Shown here: positions 18,898 through 28,757 of the stretch, one piece after another
Layout of the letters: every line of letters starts with the position of its first letter
How positions within the stretch are numbered: the stretch's first letter is position 1
Source of the DNA: JAMXLO01 sp963776505
GTDB taxonomy: Bacteria > Pseudomonadota > Alphaproteobacteria > Acetobacterales > Acetobacteraceae
Length of the DNA stretch: 64,000 nucleotides
Assembly: GCA_963776505.1 (NCBI GenBank)
Contig: CAVZNH010000053.1
Location: 186,001-250,000 of the forward strand
Direction of reading: 5' to 3'
Program-made: the position numbers and the translations under genes
Notes under the pieces: generated by a model
The model's input: only the letters and a program-made list of their open reading frames with translations
What the model was told of the DNA's origin: nothing
Databases searched by the model: none

Positions 18898-19595
18898 TCA
18901 GTCTGCCACGTCAACGATCACCAGCTCGGTATCCTCGGTGGCGACGATGGCGAGATCGGTCTCGCCGTGATCGCCACGCCGTCGCGCGCACCGACCTGAA
19001 TGCCGTTCACGGTCAGCGATCCGCTCGCGGCGACCAGATAGACGCCGCGGCCCGGCGCAAGCTGCAAAGACGCCGTTTCTCCGGCGCGCAGCGTTCCCGC
19101 AAGCACGGCGGCATCAGCATGCAGCGGCAGCGCTCCACTTTCTGCATCCTGCGCGCGGCCGCTCGCGAGCACCGAAAGTCCGCCCTCTTTGGGGAATTGC
19201 CGCGTTGCCCAGCCGGGCGCGACACCATGGCGATCAGGCTGTATCCAGATCTGGAACAACCGCGTCGGCGCCGCCTCGCGGTTGTACTCGGCATGCACGA
19301 TGCCGGTCCCGGCATGCATCACCTGCACGTCGCCCGCCGCGGTCCGGCCCTCGTTGCCGAGATTGTCGCGATGGGTAATGGCGCCCTCGCGGATGTAGGT
19401 GACGATCTCCATCTCGCGGTGCGGGTGCGGGTCGAAGCCGGTGCCGGGCGCTACCTCGTCGTCATTCCAGACACGCAGCCGGCCGAAGCCCATGCGTTCC
19501 GGGTCGTGGTAGTGGCCGAAGCTGAAGTGATGCCGGGCATTCAGCCACTCATTGCGGAAGCTGCCGAGCCCGGTGAAGGGTCGAACCTGGATCAT
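18898..19595 (-). CDS. pirin family protein, frameshift near C-terminus
   Basis: Bicupin protein with the pirin N-terminal metal site visible: GFDPHPHREMEIVTYIREG, then GDVQVMHAGTGIVHAEYN with the expected His and Glu ligands. YhaK-like pirins sense redox or act as quercetinases. ATG 19595 has a strong AGGAGG site. The last 25 residues need a one-base shift near 18975 to give the natural end ETDLAIVATEDTELVIVDVA. It is the last gene of a usp-marR-pirin operon, and the MarR-type regulator upstream probably controls it. Confidence 0.88.
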
Positions 19596-19611
19596 GGTGA
19601 TCCTCCTAAGT

Positions 19612-19628
19612 AGTTCGATCATTGAACT
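19612..19628 (-). promoter_or_regulatory. palindrome upstream of the pirin gene, possible MarR operator
   Basis: agttc-gatcatt-gaact is a perfect inverted repeat, with a further tagttc/gaacta pairing that extends to 19644. It lies in the 46-base gap between the marR stop and the pirin start. MarR proteins bind such short palindromes, so this may be an internal operator. This is inference from sequence symmetry only. Confidence 0.4.
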
Positions 19629-19641
19629 GTTCGGCGATGAA

Positions 19642-20109
19642 CTAGTGATCGTCCTTGCCGACTTCAAGAGCCTCGCTTTCGGCGGCCAGACCCAGCCGTC
19701 GCAACAGCTCGCTGAGCTGCCGCAGCTCGTCGCCGCTCAGCGCGGCCATCGCAGCTGTAATGTCGCCGGCATGCCGGGCGAACAGCGGCTCGATCAGGTC
19801 GCTTCCGGCTGGTGTGAGTTCTACGTGCACGGCGCGGCGATCTGACTTCTGTCGGGCGCGCCGCACGAGGCCACGCGATTTAAGCTTGTCGACGAGGTCC
19901 GTCATATTGCCGGCGCTGGTGAGCACCTTTCGGCTCAGCTCGCGCTGGCTCAGCGGTCCCTTGTGCAGGATGGCTTCCAGCACGCCGAACTGGGTCGGAG
20001 TCAGACCGGCGGCGGCGAGCCGGGGTTCGACCCGCGCCAGCACCGACCGGCCGGCGCGCAGCAGCTTCACATAGGCGTCGAGCGCCGCGGCGGTGCGCGC
20101 ATCGGCCAC
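19642..20109 (-). CDS. MarR-family transcriptional regulator
   Basis: A 155-residue winged-helix dimer. The HTH region is TPTQFGVLEAILHKGPLSQRE, then LSRKVLTSAGNMTDLVDKLK, and the wing is GLVRRARQKSDRRAVHVELT, with the conserved DRR. C-terminal dimerisation helices follow (HAGDITAAMAALSGDELRQL). It starts 3 bases after the stop of the universal stress gene and is followed by pirin, a frequent MarR-pirin arrangement in which the regulator responds to phenolic or redox signals. The ligand is unknown. Confidence 0.9.
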   Translation of the reverse strand: MADARTAAALDAYVKLLRAGRSVLARVEPRLAAAGLTPTQFGVLEAILHKGPLSQRELSRKVLTSAGNMTDLVDKLKSRGLVRRARQKSDRRAVHVELTPAGSDLIEPLFARHAGDITAAMAALSGDELRQLSELLRRLGLAAESEALEVGKDDH

Positions 20110-20112
20110 GCC

Positions 20113-20982
20113 TCAGCGGTTCATCATCACCGGCAGCCAGGCGCGCTCCAGCACATGGCGCGTGACGCCGCCGAGGATGAGTTGGCGCAGACGGGAGTGT
20201 GAGTAGGCGCCCATCGCCAGCAGATCGCAGTCGAAGTCACGCGCCGCCTTGAGCAGACCGGCGCCGACCGACTTCTCCACCGATTGGAACATCACGATGT
20301 CGGCATGCACGCCATGCAGCGCCAGATAAGCCGCGAGATCCGGCGCCGCAGGGCCACGCCGCTGATAGCCCTCGGCGGAGAGGATGCGCACCGCTTCGGC
20401 ACGCTGAAGCCAGGGCAGCGCAGCATACACGGCGGAGGCTGACTCGGCGGTACCGTTCCAGCCGAGGCACACGCGCGCGCCGATCGTGGTGGGCGCGGTC
20501 TGCGGTGCGATCAGCACCGGTCGGCCGGAATCGAACAGCACGGCATGCAGTGCATCGGACGACGAGACGTCCTCGCCCGCATCCGGATGCGGCACCACGG
20601 TCAGGTCGGCAAGGCGCGCCTGCTGCGCGACAAGGTCCTCCTCGCGGCCGGTGACCGATGCAAAGCTGGCGGTCGCGCAATCGGCGCCCGGATGCGCCTC
20701 GGACAGGATGACGTCGTGCTGCAGGACGAACCGGTCGAACATCGAGCGGACCGCGTGGGCGCGTTCGCTGCTTTCCTTCTCGGTGGCCGACATCATTTCT
20801 TCGATCATCGCACCGGACAGGCCCTCGCCGGCGAGCGGCGCGACATCGCGGCTGTCGACGCGGACGTGGAGTGCCGTGACATGGGCATTCCATAACCGGG
20901 CGATCATCAGGCAGGTAGAAAGTGCCGCTTCACCGGCGGCGGTCCCCGTCAAGGGCAGCAGCAGCTTGCGGATGGCCATCAT
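20113..20982 (-). CDS. universal stress protein (tandem UspA domains)
   Basis: A 289-residue cytoplasmic protein with two Usp-like Rossmann folds. The first starts IRKLLLPLTGTAAGEAALST; the second has ARVCLGWNGTAESASAVYAA. The C-terminal loop is AMGAYSHSRLRQLILGGVTR, where the classical GxxxxG(S/T) ATP loop is largely kept (GAYSHSRLRQLILGG). It probably aids survival under stress. A second ATG (20979) is equally plausible. It is the first gene of the usp-marR-pirin operon. Confidence 0.85.
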   Translation of the reverse strand: MMAIRKLLLPLTGTAAGEAALSTCLMIARLWNAHVTALHVRVDSRDVAPLAGEGLSGAMIEEMMSATEKESSERAHAVRSMFDRFVLQHDVILSEAHPGADCATASFASVTGREEDLVAQQARLADLTVVPHPDAGEDVSSSDALHAVLFDSGRPVLIAPQTAPTTIGARVCLGWNGTAESASAVYAALPWLQRAEAVRILSAEGYQRRGPAAPDLAAYLALHGVHADIVMFQSVEKSVGAGLLKAARDFDCDLLAMGAYSHSRLRQLILGGVTRHVLERAWLPVMMNR

Positions 20983-21083
20983 ATGCCTCCTCGCTTGCAG
21001 GTCAGGACTGCGTTTCTAGCACGGCATGAGCCGGAAGCGCATCACATGCCGGATGGGCGATCCGCGACCGTCAAATGCAAGAA

Positions 21084-21107
21084 GGGCCGATCCCGACGGA
21101 CCGGCCC
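21084..21107 (-). terminator. probable intrinsic terminator
   Basis: The stem gggccg...cggccc, with additional tcc/gga pairing inside, is followed on the minus strand by ttcttgcattt. It lies 24 bases after the stop of the 26-residue small gene at 21131, so it would end the transcript of the two small genes before the usp operon. Confidence 0.5.
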
Positions 21108-21130
21108 TCCTGGTTTGGCAAATGTCGACT

Positions 21131-21211
21131 CTAGCTGCGTGGGTTCAGGACGGCGCGGCCGATGACTGCGATTGCCAGGGCACCGACCACAATCAGAACT
21201 GTGACGATCAT
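21131..21211 (-). CDS. 26-residue hydrophobic small membrane protein
   Basis: The peptide MIVTVLIVVGALAIAVIGRA plus VLNPRS is a single transmembrane helix with a short basic tail. Evidence that it is real: a near-perfect AAGGAGGTGA Shine-Dalgarno at 5-6 bases from the ATG, hydrophobic composition that is unlikely by chance, and a terminator-like hairpin just downstream. I know no named family for it. It may be a regulatory or stress-related micro-protein. Confidence 0.6.
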   Translation of the reverse strand: MIVTVLIVVGALAIAVIGRAVLNPRS

Positions 21212-21259
21212 CGTCACCTCCTTCGACTGAACTCGACTGCCCTCCGAGCAACTGCGGTA

Positions 21260-21388
21260 TTAGCTGTTGCTGCCAGCGTTCTCGGCGGGCGGGAACAGGT
21301 ACGTGTTGGACGCGTTGGCCGGAGCCGCGAGAGCGACGGTCCCGGACAGCAACGTCAGCACGGCGAGAGCGGCCAATAACTTCTGCAT
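21260..21388 (-). CDS. 42-residue secreted small protein
   Basis: MQKLLAALAVLTLLSGTVAL is a well-formed Sec signal peptide with cleavage expected after ALAA. It leaves only about 20 mature residues (PANASNTYLFPPAENAGSNS). A GGGGGA ribosome site lies before the ATG. It is 48 bases upstream of the 26-residue membrane peptide on the same strand, so both could be on one transcript. It has no recognisable homologue and the function is unknown. Confidence 0.6.
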   Translation of the reverse strand: MQKLLAALAVLTLLSGTVALAAPANASNTYLFPPAENAGSNS

Positions 21389-21517
21389 GGTATCCCCCTG
21401 TGGTTTCCGCCTGCGGCGGGGTTGACTGTGTCCGTCAGCCGGGTCGGGGCTTCGCTGGTCCGGTCCTGCTGACAGGGGGAAAGTTGCATTCCACCAACGT
21501 GGGCGCGCTGAAGTGCT

Positions 21518-21533
21518 TCACACTCCGATGTGA
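21518..21533 (+). promoter_or_regulatory. dyad tcaca-N6-tgtga upstream of the Crp/Fnr gene
   Basis: tcacactccgatgtga is a perfect 5-base dyad with a 6-base spacer, 107 bases before the start of the Crp/Fnr regulator. The half-sites are those of Crp-like proteins but in inverted order. Autoregulation by the downstream protein is plausible but unproven. Confidence 0.35.
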
Positions 21534-21640
21534 GTCGTTTTTGAGCCGTGTTTAGCGCGTCCAGCCCTTTGGGCTGGTCTGCTGCTGTTTTGACGCGGTA
21601 TCCTGGTATTCCTTTTTCTCACTTCAGTGCTTGGGTAAGC

Positions 21641-22336
21641 ATGACCGCGTTGCTTGGTGTCGCAGCCTTCAAGGGAATGGATCCCGCGGAGCTCGATCGG
21701 ATCGAGGCGCAAGGCCGAATTCTTGAGCCGCGCGGCGGCGCTCGGATTTTCGCGGAAGGCGACGCGGCCGACGCCGTCTATGCCATCATCGCCGGCGTGG
21801 GACATGTTCGAATCGGCTCGCTTGATCCGAACAGCAAGGGTCTGATGATCGAGATCTGGGGCGCCGGTGACATATTCGGTGAAATCGGGGTCATTGACGG
21901 CAGCACGCGCACGGCCGACGCCGTAGCAGAGGGTCGCGTACGGCTTTTGCGGATCAGCAGCCGGGTATTTCTCGACGCCCTCCACGGCAACCCCGTGCTG
22001 GGCGCCAATATATGTCGGATGCTCGCCGCGCGACTGCGCAGAACATCCGGCCTGTTACGGGACGCAACCTTCGAGAGTCTGGAGGTCCGGCTGGCGAGGC
22101 AACTGCTTTACCTTGCCAAGCGTGAGGGTAGAAGCACTGACCAGGGCCTTCAGCTCGCGGGCCGGTTCCGGCAAGGGGACCTGGCGGATCTGCTCGGCGC
22201 CACCACCCGCAGCATCATCACCATTCTGAATTCCTGGCGCGCAGACGGGCTTGTCATCTACGACCCCGCCAGGGCGCAGCTCACGATTTGCCGCGAAGAG
22301 GGCTTGCAGCGGTTGGCCGGTTCCGCTGCTGGCTGA
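21641..22336 (+). CDS. Crp/Fnr-family transcriptional regulator
   Basis: Cyclic-nucleotide-binding-fold regulator of 231 residues. The effector domain has ARIFAEGDAADAVYAIIAG and GDIFGEIGVIDGSTRTADAV, close to the cNMP phosphate-binding cassette. The C-terminal winged helix is RFRQGDLADLLGATTRSIIT. No Fnr-type N-terminal Cys cluster is seen, so it is not an oxygen-sensing Fnr. ATG 21641 (MTALLGVAAFKGM) is preferred; upstream sequence is poor coding. Its 3' end overlaps the convergent histidine-kinase gene. Confidence 0.9.
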   Translation: MTALLGVAAFKGMDPAELDRIEAQGRILEPRGGARIFAEGDAADAVYAIIAGVGHVRIGSLDPNSKGLMIEIWGAGDIFGEIGVIDGSTRTADAVAEGRVRLLRISSRVFLDALHGNPVLGANICRMLAARLRRTSGLLRDATFESLEVRLARQLLYLAKREGRSTDQGLQLAGRFRQGDLADLLGATTRSIITILNSWRADGLVIYDPARAQLTICREEGLQRLAGSAAG

Positions 22337-23775
22337 TCTCGAGTGCGCCTGCCAGTCCGTTTGATTCCGGAGGAACCCGGGTTTCGTTTGCCGACGCGCC
22401 TGCAACGGGCAGGTAGATCACCACCGTCGTTCCTTTGCCCGGCGACGAATTCGATCGTCAGCGTTCCACCTGATTGATGCACCAGCCCATGCACCTGGCT
22501 CAGCCCAAAGCCGGAACCCTTGCCCACCTCCTTCGTGGTGAAGAATGGTTCGATTGCACGCACTCGAACGTCTTCCTCCATGCCGACGCCGTCGTCGGCG
22601 ACCGTGAGCTTCACGTAGCGGCCCGGCAGCAAATCCGGCGTCTTCTGGTCGGGCACGATTTCAGCAATCGCAGTCGTAATCGCGACGCGTCCGCCGTTGG
22701 GCATCGCATCGCGTGCATTCGTCGTCAGGTTGAGAATGGCCTGCTCGATCTGCTCCGTATCCACCAGCACGGGTTCGAGCCCCGCATCAAGTCGCAGCTC
22801 GATGCGGCGTCCAGTCAGCGTGGTCTCCAGCAGCCTCTGCATCCCGCTCAGCACGCCATTCAGATCCGTGGGTCGCGGCACCAGTGGCTGCCTGCGCCCG
22901 AAGGCGAGAAGTTGGCGCGTCAGAGATGCACCGCGTCGGGTGGCATGCAGGATTGCGGCGAGGTCGCTGGCGTGCGTGGAGGACGGACCGAGCCGGCGAT
23001 CCATGCGTTCCGCGATTCCGCTCACCACCATGAGAAGGTTGTTGAAGTCGTGCGCGACCGCCGCGGTCAGGCGACCAATGGCTTCCATCTTCTGTGACTG
23101 CTGCAGTTTCTGCTCGGCCAGCAACCGGCTGGAAATCTCCTGTGTCAGCCGGGCATTGGCCGCATCGAGTTCCTTCGTGCGCTCCGCCAGCCTCATCTGG
23201 GCGGAAGAGATGCCGATGAACCAGCTCTGAAACCTGAAGCTCGCTATGCACATCGCGAGCCCGAAGATCAGGATCATGATGCCGAAAATGACCTGCAGCG
23301 TACCGCCTGCGGCGAGGAAGCGCCCAGCCAGGGGGATTGTCGCAGGCAGGATGAAGGCGACGACCGTGGGAATGTGGGGGGCGTGGACGGTAGCAGCGCC
23401 TGCACACATCCCGGCAATGACAAGCGCCAGGAAGAGCTGGGCCACGTCGGTCGGCGGGAAGAAGACGACGGCACCGAGGCCCCACAGGGCGCCCGAAAGC
23501 AAGGCTCCTATGACCGATTGGCGAACCCAGAAAGAAAAATGTGCCGGCTCCTCGATCGGACCTGCGGTACCAGCAGCAGCCGACCATCCGTAGGGCGGCC
23601 ACCGCATATACCCCGCCGAGCCAGCACAAAAGCCCGGGGTAGAAGTGAAAGGGCTGAGAACGACCGCAACGAGCGTTGCATTTATGACCACGACGACGAG
23701 CGTCAGTGGCAGCTGCGCATAGACCGCCCGAATACGCTCGGCATCAACGGGATCAGTTGATCGAACTATCTCCAC
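22281..23775 (-). CDS. membrane sensor histidine kinase, frameshifts
   Basis: About 495 residues. The N-terminal half is multi-spanning (LTLVVVVINATLVAVV, LCWLGGVYAVAALRMVG in a compensating frame, FLALVIAGMCAGAATVHAP, VIFGIMILIFGLAM). A coiled coil (AERTKELDAANARLTQEISS) leads to the phospho-acceptor AVAHDFNNLLMVVSGI (HisKA) and the ATPase boxes NLTTNARDAMPNGGRV, VADDGVGM and GKGSGFGLSQVHG. A break near 22440 switches to the natural end GTTVVIYLPVAGAS. A double break near 23560-23640 hides one membrane helix. There is no receiver domain. It sits 3' to a hybrid kinase on the same strand, so a phosphorelay is likely. Confidence 0.82.
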
Positions 23776-23829
23776 GGCGAGAACTGCCCGGAATGCCGCT
23801 GATCTGACAACATGTCCGTCATTGCTGCC

Positions 23830-26248
23830 CTAAAGCTCGAGCTCCGAAACCGACAATCCGTGCAGTCGGCTCTCATCAATCTCAGACAGCAGCTTTTCCA
23901 GTTCAGCGAACGTATAAGGCTTGTTGAGCACGGCGTGGAATTCGCCCGGCGCCAGTTGTCCAGCCTCGGTCAGATCCGCGTAGCCGGTGGCAAGCACGAT
24001 TGGGCAGGTAATGCCCCGGTCACGCAGCAGGCGGGCGAGCGCCACGCCGTTCATTCCAGGCATGACGTAGTCGAGGATCACCAGATCCGGCGCCTCTCCT
24101 ATCTCGTCCAGGCGATCCAGAGCCTGCTGACCACTGGCCGCCTCGATCACGCAATAGTCGAGTTGCCGCAGCATGTCGGTGGTGACCTCCAGGACCACGG
24201 GATCATCATCAACCACCAACACCTTCTGCCGCAGGTGCTTCGGCCTGATCGTGGAGGATCCCGGCGACCGGGCAGGAGCAACAGAGCGCGGCAGCCGCAG
24301 GTCAACGGTGAGTACCCTGTCCAGGTTGCGAGCGAATTCGCATCGCGCCGCCGGACTCCTCGATCATGGCCTTCACCTGACTGAGGCCGAGACCTGACCC
24401 CAAGGCGCCCTTGGTCGTGAAGAAGGGTTCTGGCGCGCGGCTCTTCAGGTCACTGTCCATGCCGACGCCGGTGTCTGTCACGGTCATCCGAACATACTCA
24501 CCTGCCGGAAGACCGTCGCCTGGCTGCACCAAGGTTTCGTTCGATGTTGAGAGCGTCAGCACGCCGCCTTCCGGCATCGCATCCCGTGCATTCAGCGCCA
24601 AATTCAACAGAGCTGCTTCCAGTTGACCGGGTTCAGCGCTTGCCGGCCACAGATCTCGGGCGAGCTCGGTGACCACCTTGATGCGACTTCCCAAGGTCGC
24701 GGTGCCGAACATGGCCACCAGATCCGTGATGAGCTCATTGACGTCAGCGGAGCGCGCGGACAGGGGGCGGCGACGGGAGAAGGCAAGCAGCCGCCTGGTG
24801 AGTTGGGCACCACGCAGAACCGCCCCGGAAGCCCGCTGCACCCAGACGCGTTGCTTTGTCTGCTCCTCCGACAGGGAATGGCCAAGCAGGTCCAGACTGC
24901 CTTGCACCGTCGCGAGAAGGTTGTTGAAATCGTGTGCTATTCCGCCGGCGAGCTGCCCCACGGCCTGCAGTTTCTGTGCTTGCAGGAGCGCCGCCGCGGT
25001 TTTCTCGCGTTCCGCGATTGCCACCTGCAGCCGGTTATTGGTCAAGAGCAGGTCCTGCGTGCGCTCGGCCACACGGGCCTCGAGCAGATCGGAGTGCTCC
25101 TGGAGTTGCTGCTGCCGCTTCTGCAGCGCCGCGGCCATCTCGTTCCAGGCCGCGGATATCTGGCCGAACTCAGAACTCTCGTCGTAGTCGGGTGCGCGAA
25201 CCGATAGGCTCCCTTCGCGCCAGCGCCGGGCGACCGCGACCAGCGCACTGGTCGGGCGGCTGATGAATTTGTTGGCAGCCAACCAGGTGAGAGCAAATAC
25301 GACGATGGTCACAAGCGCCATCAGGATCGCGCCGCGCAACATCGCACGGTTGATGTCGGCCATCAGGTCCGGTTCGTACAGCCCGACCGCAATGAGCAGG
25401 TTCTGGGTGGCGGCGCTTGGAGGAACATAGCTGAACAGACGCTCGGTCCCGTCGACGCTTCTGATCCTGGCGAGGCCGGGGCGTGGAGCACGCACCATGG
25501 CCATCGACACAGCCGGCAATTGATGCCCAACGAACTTGTCGTGTGCAGGGTTGCGGCCTAGCACCACGCCGTCGGCATCCGCGATTGAAAGGACGGCTCC
25601 GACCAGAAACGCCGAGTCGGGCTGCTTGAGTTGGCTGAAGTGCTCGCGCAGCCAGTCGAGGTCGAGAGCGCCGACAAGCCATCCGCCACCGCTGACCTCA
25701 GTCGCGCCAAGCGGGAGGTAATACGGCAGAAAACCGCCGGGATGCTCCGCCGAGCGACCGAAGCGGCCGGCGGTAAACGCCGTGACGGACAGGGCACTGT
25801 GGAGCCAGGCGATATCGGGTGGTGTTGCCGCCACATCAGGGTCCGAAGCGCACAGGATCTGTCCGTGCGCGTCCAGCAGGACAATGAATGCCAGGCTTGG
25901 CGCATTGCGACGGATACTGGTCAACCGCAGAGCGCACTCTTTGCCGACCGTGCGGACCTGGTGGAATTCGGCGGCCGTTGCCAGCAGCAGACGCACTCCC
26001 TCGCCAATACTGGCCGTGTCGGCGGCGAGCAGTTGCACCTGATGCATCACCAGATCGTTGACCTGCGCCTTGCGCTCGGCCCACTCGACCCAGCTCACGG
26101 CAACCTGCAGACCTATCGTTGGGACAAGGCAGATACCGATGATCAACAACAGGCGGGTCGAAATCCGCATGCAGGAGAACCGCCTGAGCCAGCTCCGAAA
26201 TCGCTGCCCGCGTTCGATCGGTACGGGGGGTAAATTCTGCAGCATCAT
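23830..26248 (-). CDS. hybrid sensor histidine kinase with receiver domain, one frameshift
   Basis: About 806 residues once joined. TM1 is LLLIIGICLVPTIGLQVAV. An extracytoplasmic dCache-like domain follows, then TM2 (ILMALVTIVVFALTWLAA), HAMP (ALVAVARRWREGSLSVRAP), a coiled coil, HisKA (VGQLAGGIAHDFNNLLATVQ) and HATPase (NLALNARDAMPEGG, MTVTDTGVGMDSD, GSGLGLSQVKAMIEE). After a break near 24308 comes LTVDLRLPRSVAPA and a CheY-like receiver: VLVVDDDPVVLEV, the phospho-acceptor in LVILDYVMPGMNG, and Lys in LNKPYTF. The receiver would otherwise look like a separate gene. The signal is unknown. Confidence 0.85.
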
Positions 26249-26404
26249 AAGCGGCAGCTCTCGTTGATAGCCCGGGCGTAGCCGCAGCGCGGCGCTTGCG
26301 GGGTTCGAGCGCCGACCTCAGCCCGGTTAAGGCTGAAGCGACCTCACGAACCCGGGAGGATTAGGCGAATTTAACCTATTTCAACCAGCTATCGCTTGTG
26401 CTTA

Positions 26405-28021
26405 TCACGCTCTCGTGATCCACAAACTGATCAACTGTTCCACGTTGTTTCTGTTCTGCGACCCCAGACGGGTCGATTTGCGCCAATCAGCCATGATCAA
26501 TATCTGACCGAAGATTATGATGATTCCAGCGCTTTCATGAAGGGGATTCTGGTCGCGGGCCTGCGACAGCGCCACCTGGGAGGAGAGCGCATCGATCGCG
26601 GTCCAGTCGGCGGCGTCAGGATGGGTCTCGCTTGCCGCTCGCAGCACGGCGACCGTGGCGTCCGACGCGTCCCTCTGACGGCCGGCGATCCGTGCCTCCA
26701 GCTCCGGTAGTGGCGCTTCGAGCCACAGGCCGACGAACGCAACACCCGCCTCCCGGGCGGCAGTTTCGACCAGTTTCCGAGGGCCCATGTCGATGAAGGT
26801 CGCATCGACAATAACCGCATGGCCGCCCGCCGCCGCCTCGCGGGCAAGCGCGGCGAGTTCAGTGAATACCGCCTCGCTGGCGTGCGTCGCTGTAGGCCGA
26901 TTGCGGGAGCCGCTCCTCAGGCGCCGCTGCATGCAGGCGCTTGCGGATCTCGTCGCTGCGCAGCACCAACGCGCCCGGCGCATTGCCGAGTTCCGGTGCC
27001 AGAGCGCGTGCCAGAGTGGACTTGCCAGTGCCGGGCAACCCGCCGATCGCCACAACGACCGGCGGCGTCGGCTGGAGATAAGCGGCCGCCGCCGCCAGAT
27101 AGCGCGTCGCAACGCTGGCGTTGCCGCGCTTCGCCTCGACATGGGCGCGCACCATCGCGCGCAGCGACAGGAATGGCGGCAATCCAACAGTCAGCGCAGC
27201 GTCACCAGTGCGAGCGACGTAGCGGTTCAGCACGCGGTTCGCCGCCGCCCGCGTGACGCTCTGATCCAGATCCATCAGCAGGAACGCAAGATCGTAGCCC
27301 AGATCTATCGTCGCCATGGCCTCGTCGAACTCCAGCGCGTCGAACGGAACGGGGCGCCCCTGCCACAGGCAGAGATTTCCAAGATGCAGATCGCCATGTG
27401 CGCGGCGGACGAAGCCATCGTGCGCGCGCTGCGCGAGCCACGGCGCAATGCCGTCCAGCGCAGCCAGAATCCGTGTCTGCCAGGCGCGCACTGCCGCTTC
27501 GGGCAGGCCGGCGTCGTGCGCCGATTGGGCGTTGCCCTCGGCAACATGACGCATCGCCGCGACGGCATCTGTTTCAGTCACTGGCGGTAGGGCATGCGAT
27601 GGAACGCCGCGACTGCATCGCCGAGCGCATCGAGAAGTTCCGGAGTGAGCCGACCGGCCGCCGCGACTGCATCGAGGAAATCCTCGGCCGGAACGCGCGC
27701 CATGCGCAGGACCCAGTCGATCACCGGGCTTTCGCCGGCATCGCCGAGACCGAGCGTGCCATCGGGGCGACGCACGACCGGCACGACATCGCGGTACAGG
27801 CCGGGCGCCGCGACGCGGTTCAGTTCCAGTTCGCGCAGTGTGAAGCGCCGGCGCGCCTCCAACGGCGTGAAGTCGAGGAATGCCAGGCGCACCGCCTTCT
27901 TCAACTTCCACACCGTGTCCGCGCCGACGAACACCAGCGATATGTGCGTCTCCAGCGGTTCCGATCCCGCCAAACGGCGCAGGAAGGCCGCGACCTCCGC
28001 CTGTTCCGGCGGTGCGGTCAT
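26405..28021 (-). CDS. bifunctional phosphotransferase (APH-like)/P-loop ATPase, frameshifts
   Basis: A two-domain kinase of about 538 residues. The N-terminal part (FLRRLAGSEPLETHISLVFV, KLKKAVRLAFLDFTPLEARR) and the Brenner-like HGDLHLGNLCLWQGRPVPFD show an aminoglycoside-phosphotransferase fold. The C-terminal domain has Walker A in VVAIGGLPGTGKSTLARALA and a zeta-toxin-like VIVDATFIDMGPRKLVETAA. Frames break near 27590 and 26880 and end back in the first frame, so both breaks compensate. The C-terminus after about base 26560 (IIIIFGQILIMADW...) looks longer than the family. The substrate is unknown. It starts 7 bases after the pdxH stop, suggesting one transcript. Confidence 0.8.
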
Positions 28022-28028
28022 CGTCTGG

Positions 28029-28628
28029 TCAGGGGTACAGCTTGCCGATTGTCCAGCCGCCTTGCGTCGCTCTCGTGTAGACCGTGCGGTCGTGCAGCCG
28101 GAACGGCATGTTCTGCCAGAACTCGAACCGTTGGGGGATGATTCGGTAACCGGACCAGTGGGGCGGGCGCGGGATGTCGTCGCCAGGATACCGCGCCTCA
28201 CTCGCGGCAAGACGCCGCTCCAGTTCCGCGCGATCCGGCAATACGCGTGACTGGTCCGACGCCCAGGCACCGAGACGCGATATACGTGGTCGCGTGGCGT
28301 AGTACGCATCGGCTTCAGCGTCGGCAACGTGCTCGACGTAGCCTTCGATGCGGACCTGGCGGCCCAGCGGCTTCCAGTGAAATAGCAGGGCAGCGCGCGC
28401 GTTCGCCGCCAGTTCCTCGCCCTTGCGGCTCTCCTTGTTGGTGTAGAACACGAAGCCACGCTGATCGGCACCCTTCAGCAACACGATGCGGGCCGCCGGC
28501 GTGCCGTCCGGGGTGGCGGTCGCCAGGGTCATGGCGTTGGCGTCCTCCGGTTCGTGCGCCCAGGCCTCCTCCATCCACTCCTGGAACCTGGCAAACGGAT
28601 CGGTGACGAGCTGAACGGAATCCGGCAT
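28029..28628 (-). CDS. pdxH: pyridoxamine 5'-phosphate oxidase
   Basis: FMN enzyme that oxidises pyridoxine/pyridoxamine 5'-phosphate to PLP, the last step of vitamin B6 synthesis and salvage. FMN-binding motifs are complete: ARIVLLKGADQRGFVFYTNK, ARAALLFHWKPLGRQVRIEG and the C-terminal FEFWQNMPFRLHDRTVY with conserved W and RLHDR. ATG 28628 (MPDSVQLVTDPFARFQEW) gives 199 residues, normal for the family. It is divergent from fabI. Confidence 0.95.
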   Translation of the reverse strand: MPDSVQLVTDPFARFQEWMEEAWAHEPEDANAMTLATATPDGTPAARIVLLKGADQRGFVFYTNKESRKGEELAANARAALLFHWKPLGRQVRIEGYVEHVADAEADAYYATRPRISRLGAWASDQSRVLPDRAELERRLAASEARYPGDDIPRPPHWSGYRIIPQRFEFWQNMPFRLHDRTVYTRATQGGWTIGKLYP

Positions 28629-28757
28629 CGATTGGTCTTTCTCGCGGGCGAGTGCACTCTGCCGCCGCGGGACCTGCACGCCAAGCGTGGATCGCCTGGT
28701 CTTGCCCCGCGACGGCACGCTGTGCCACCACCGCAGCGACTCGCAAAGGATTAACCG

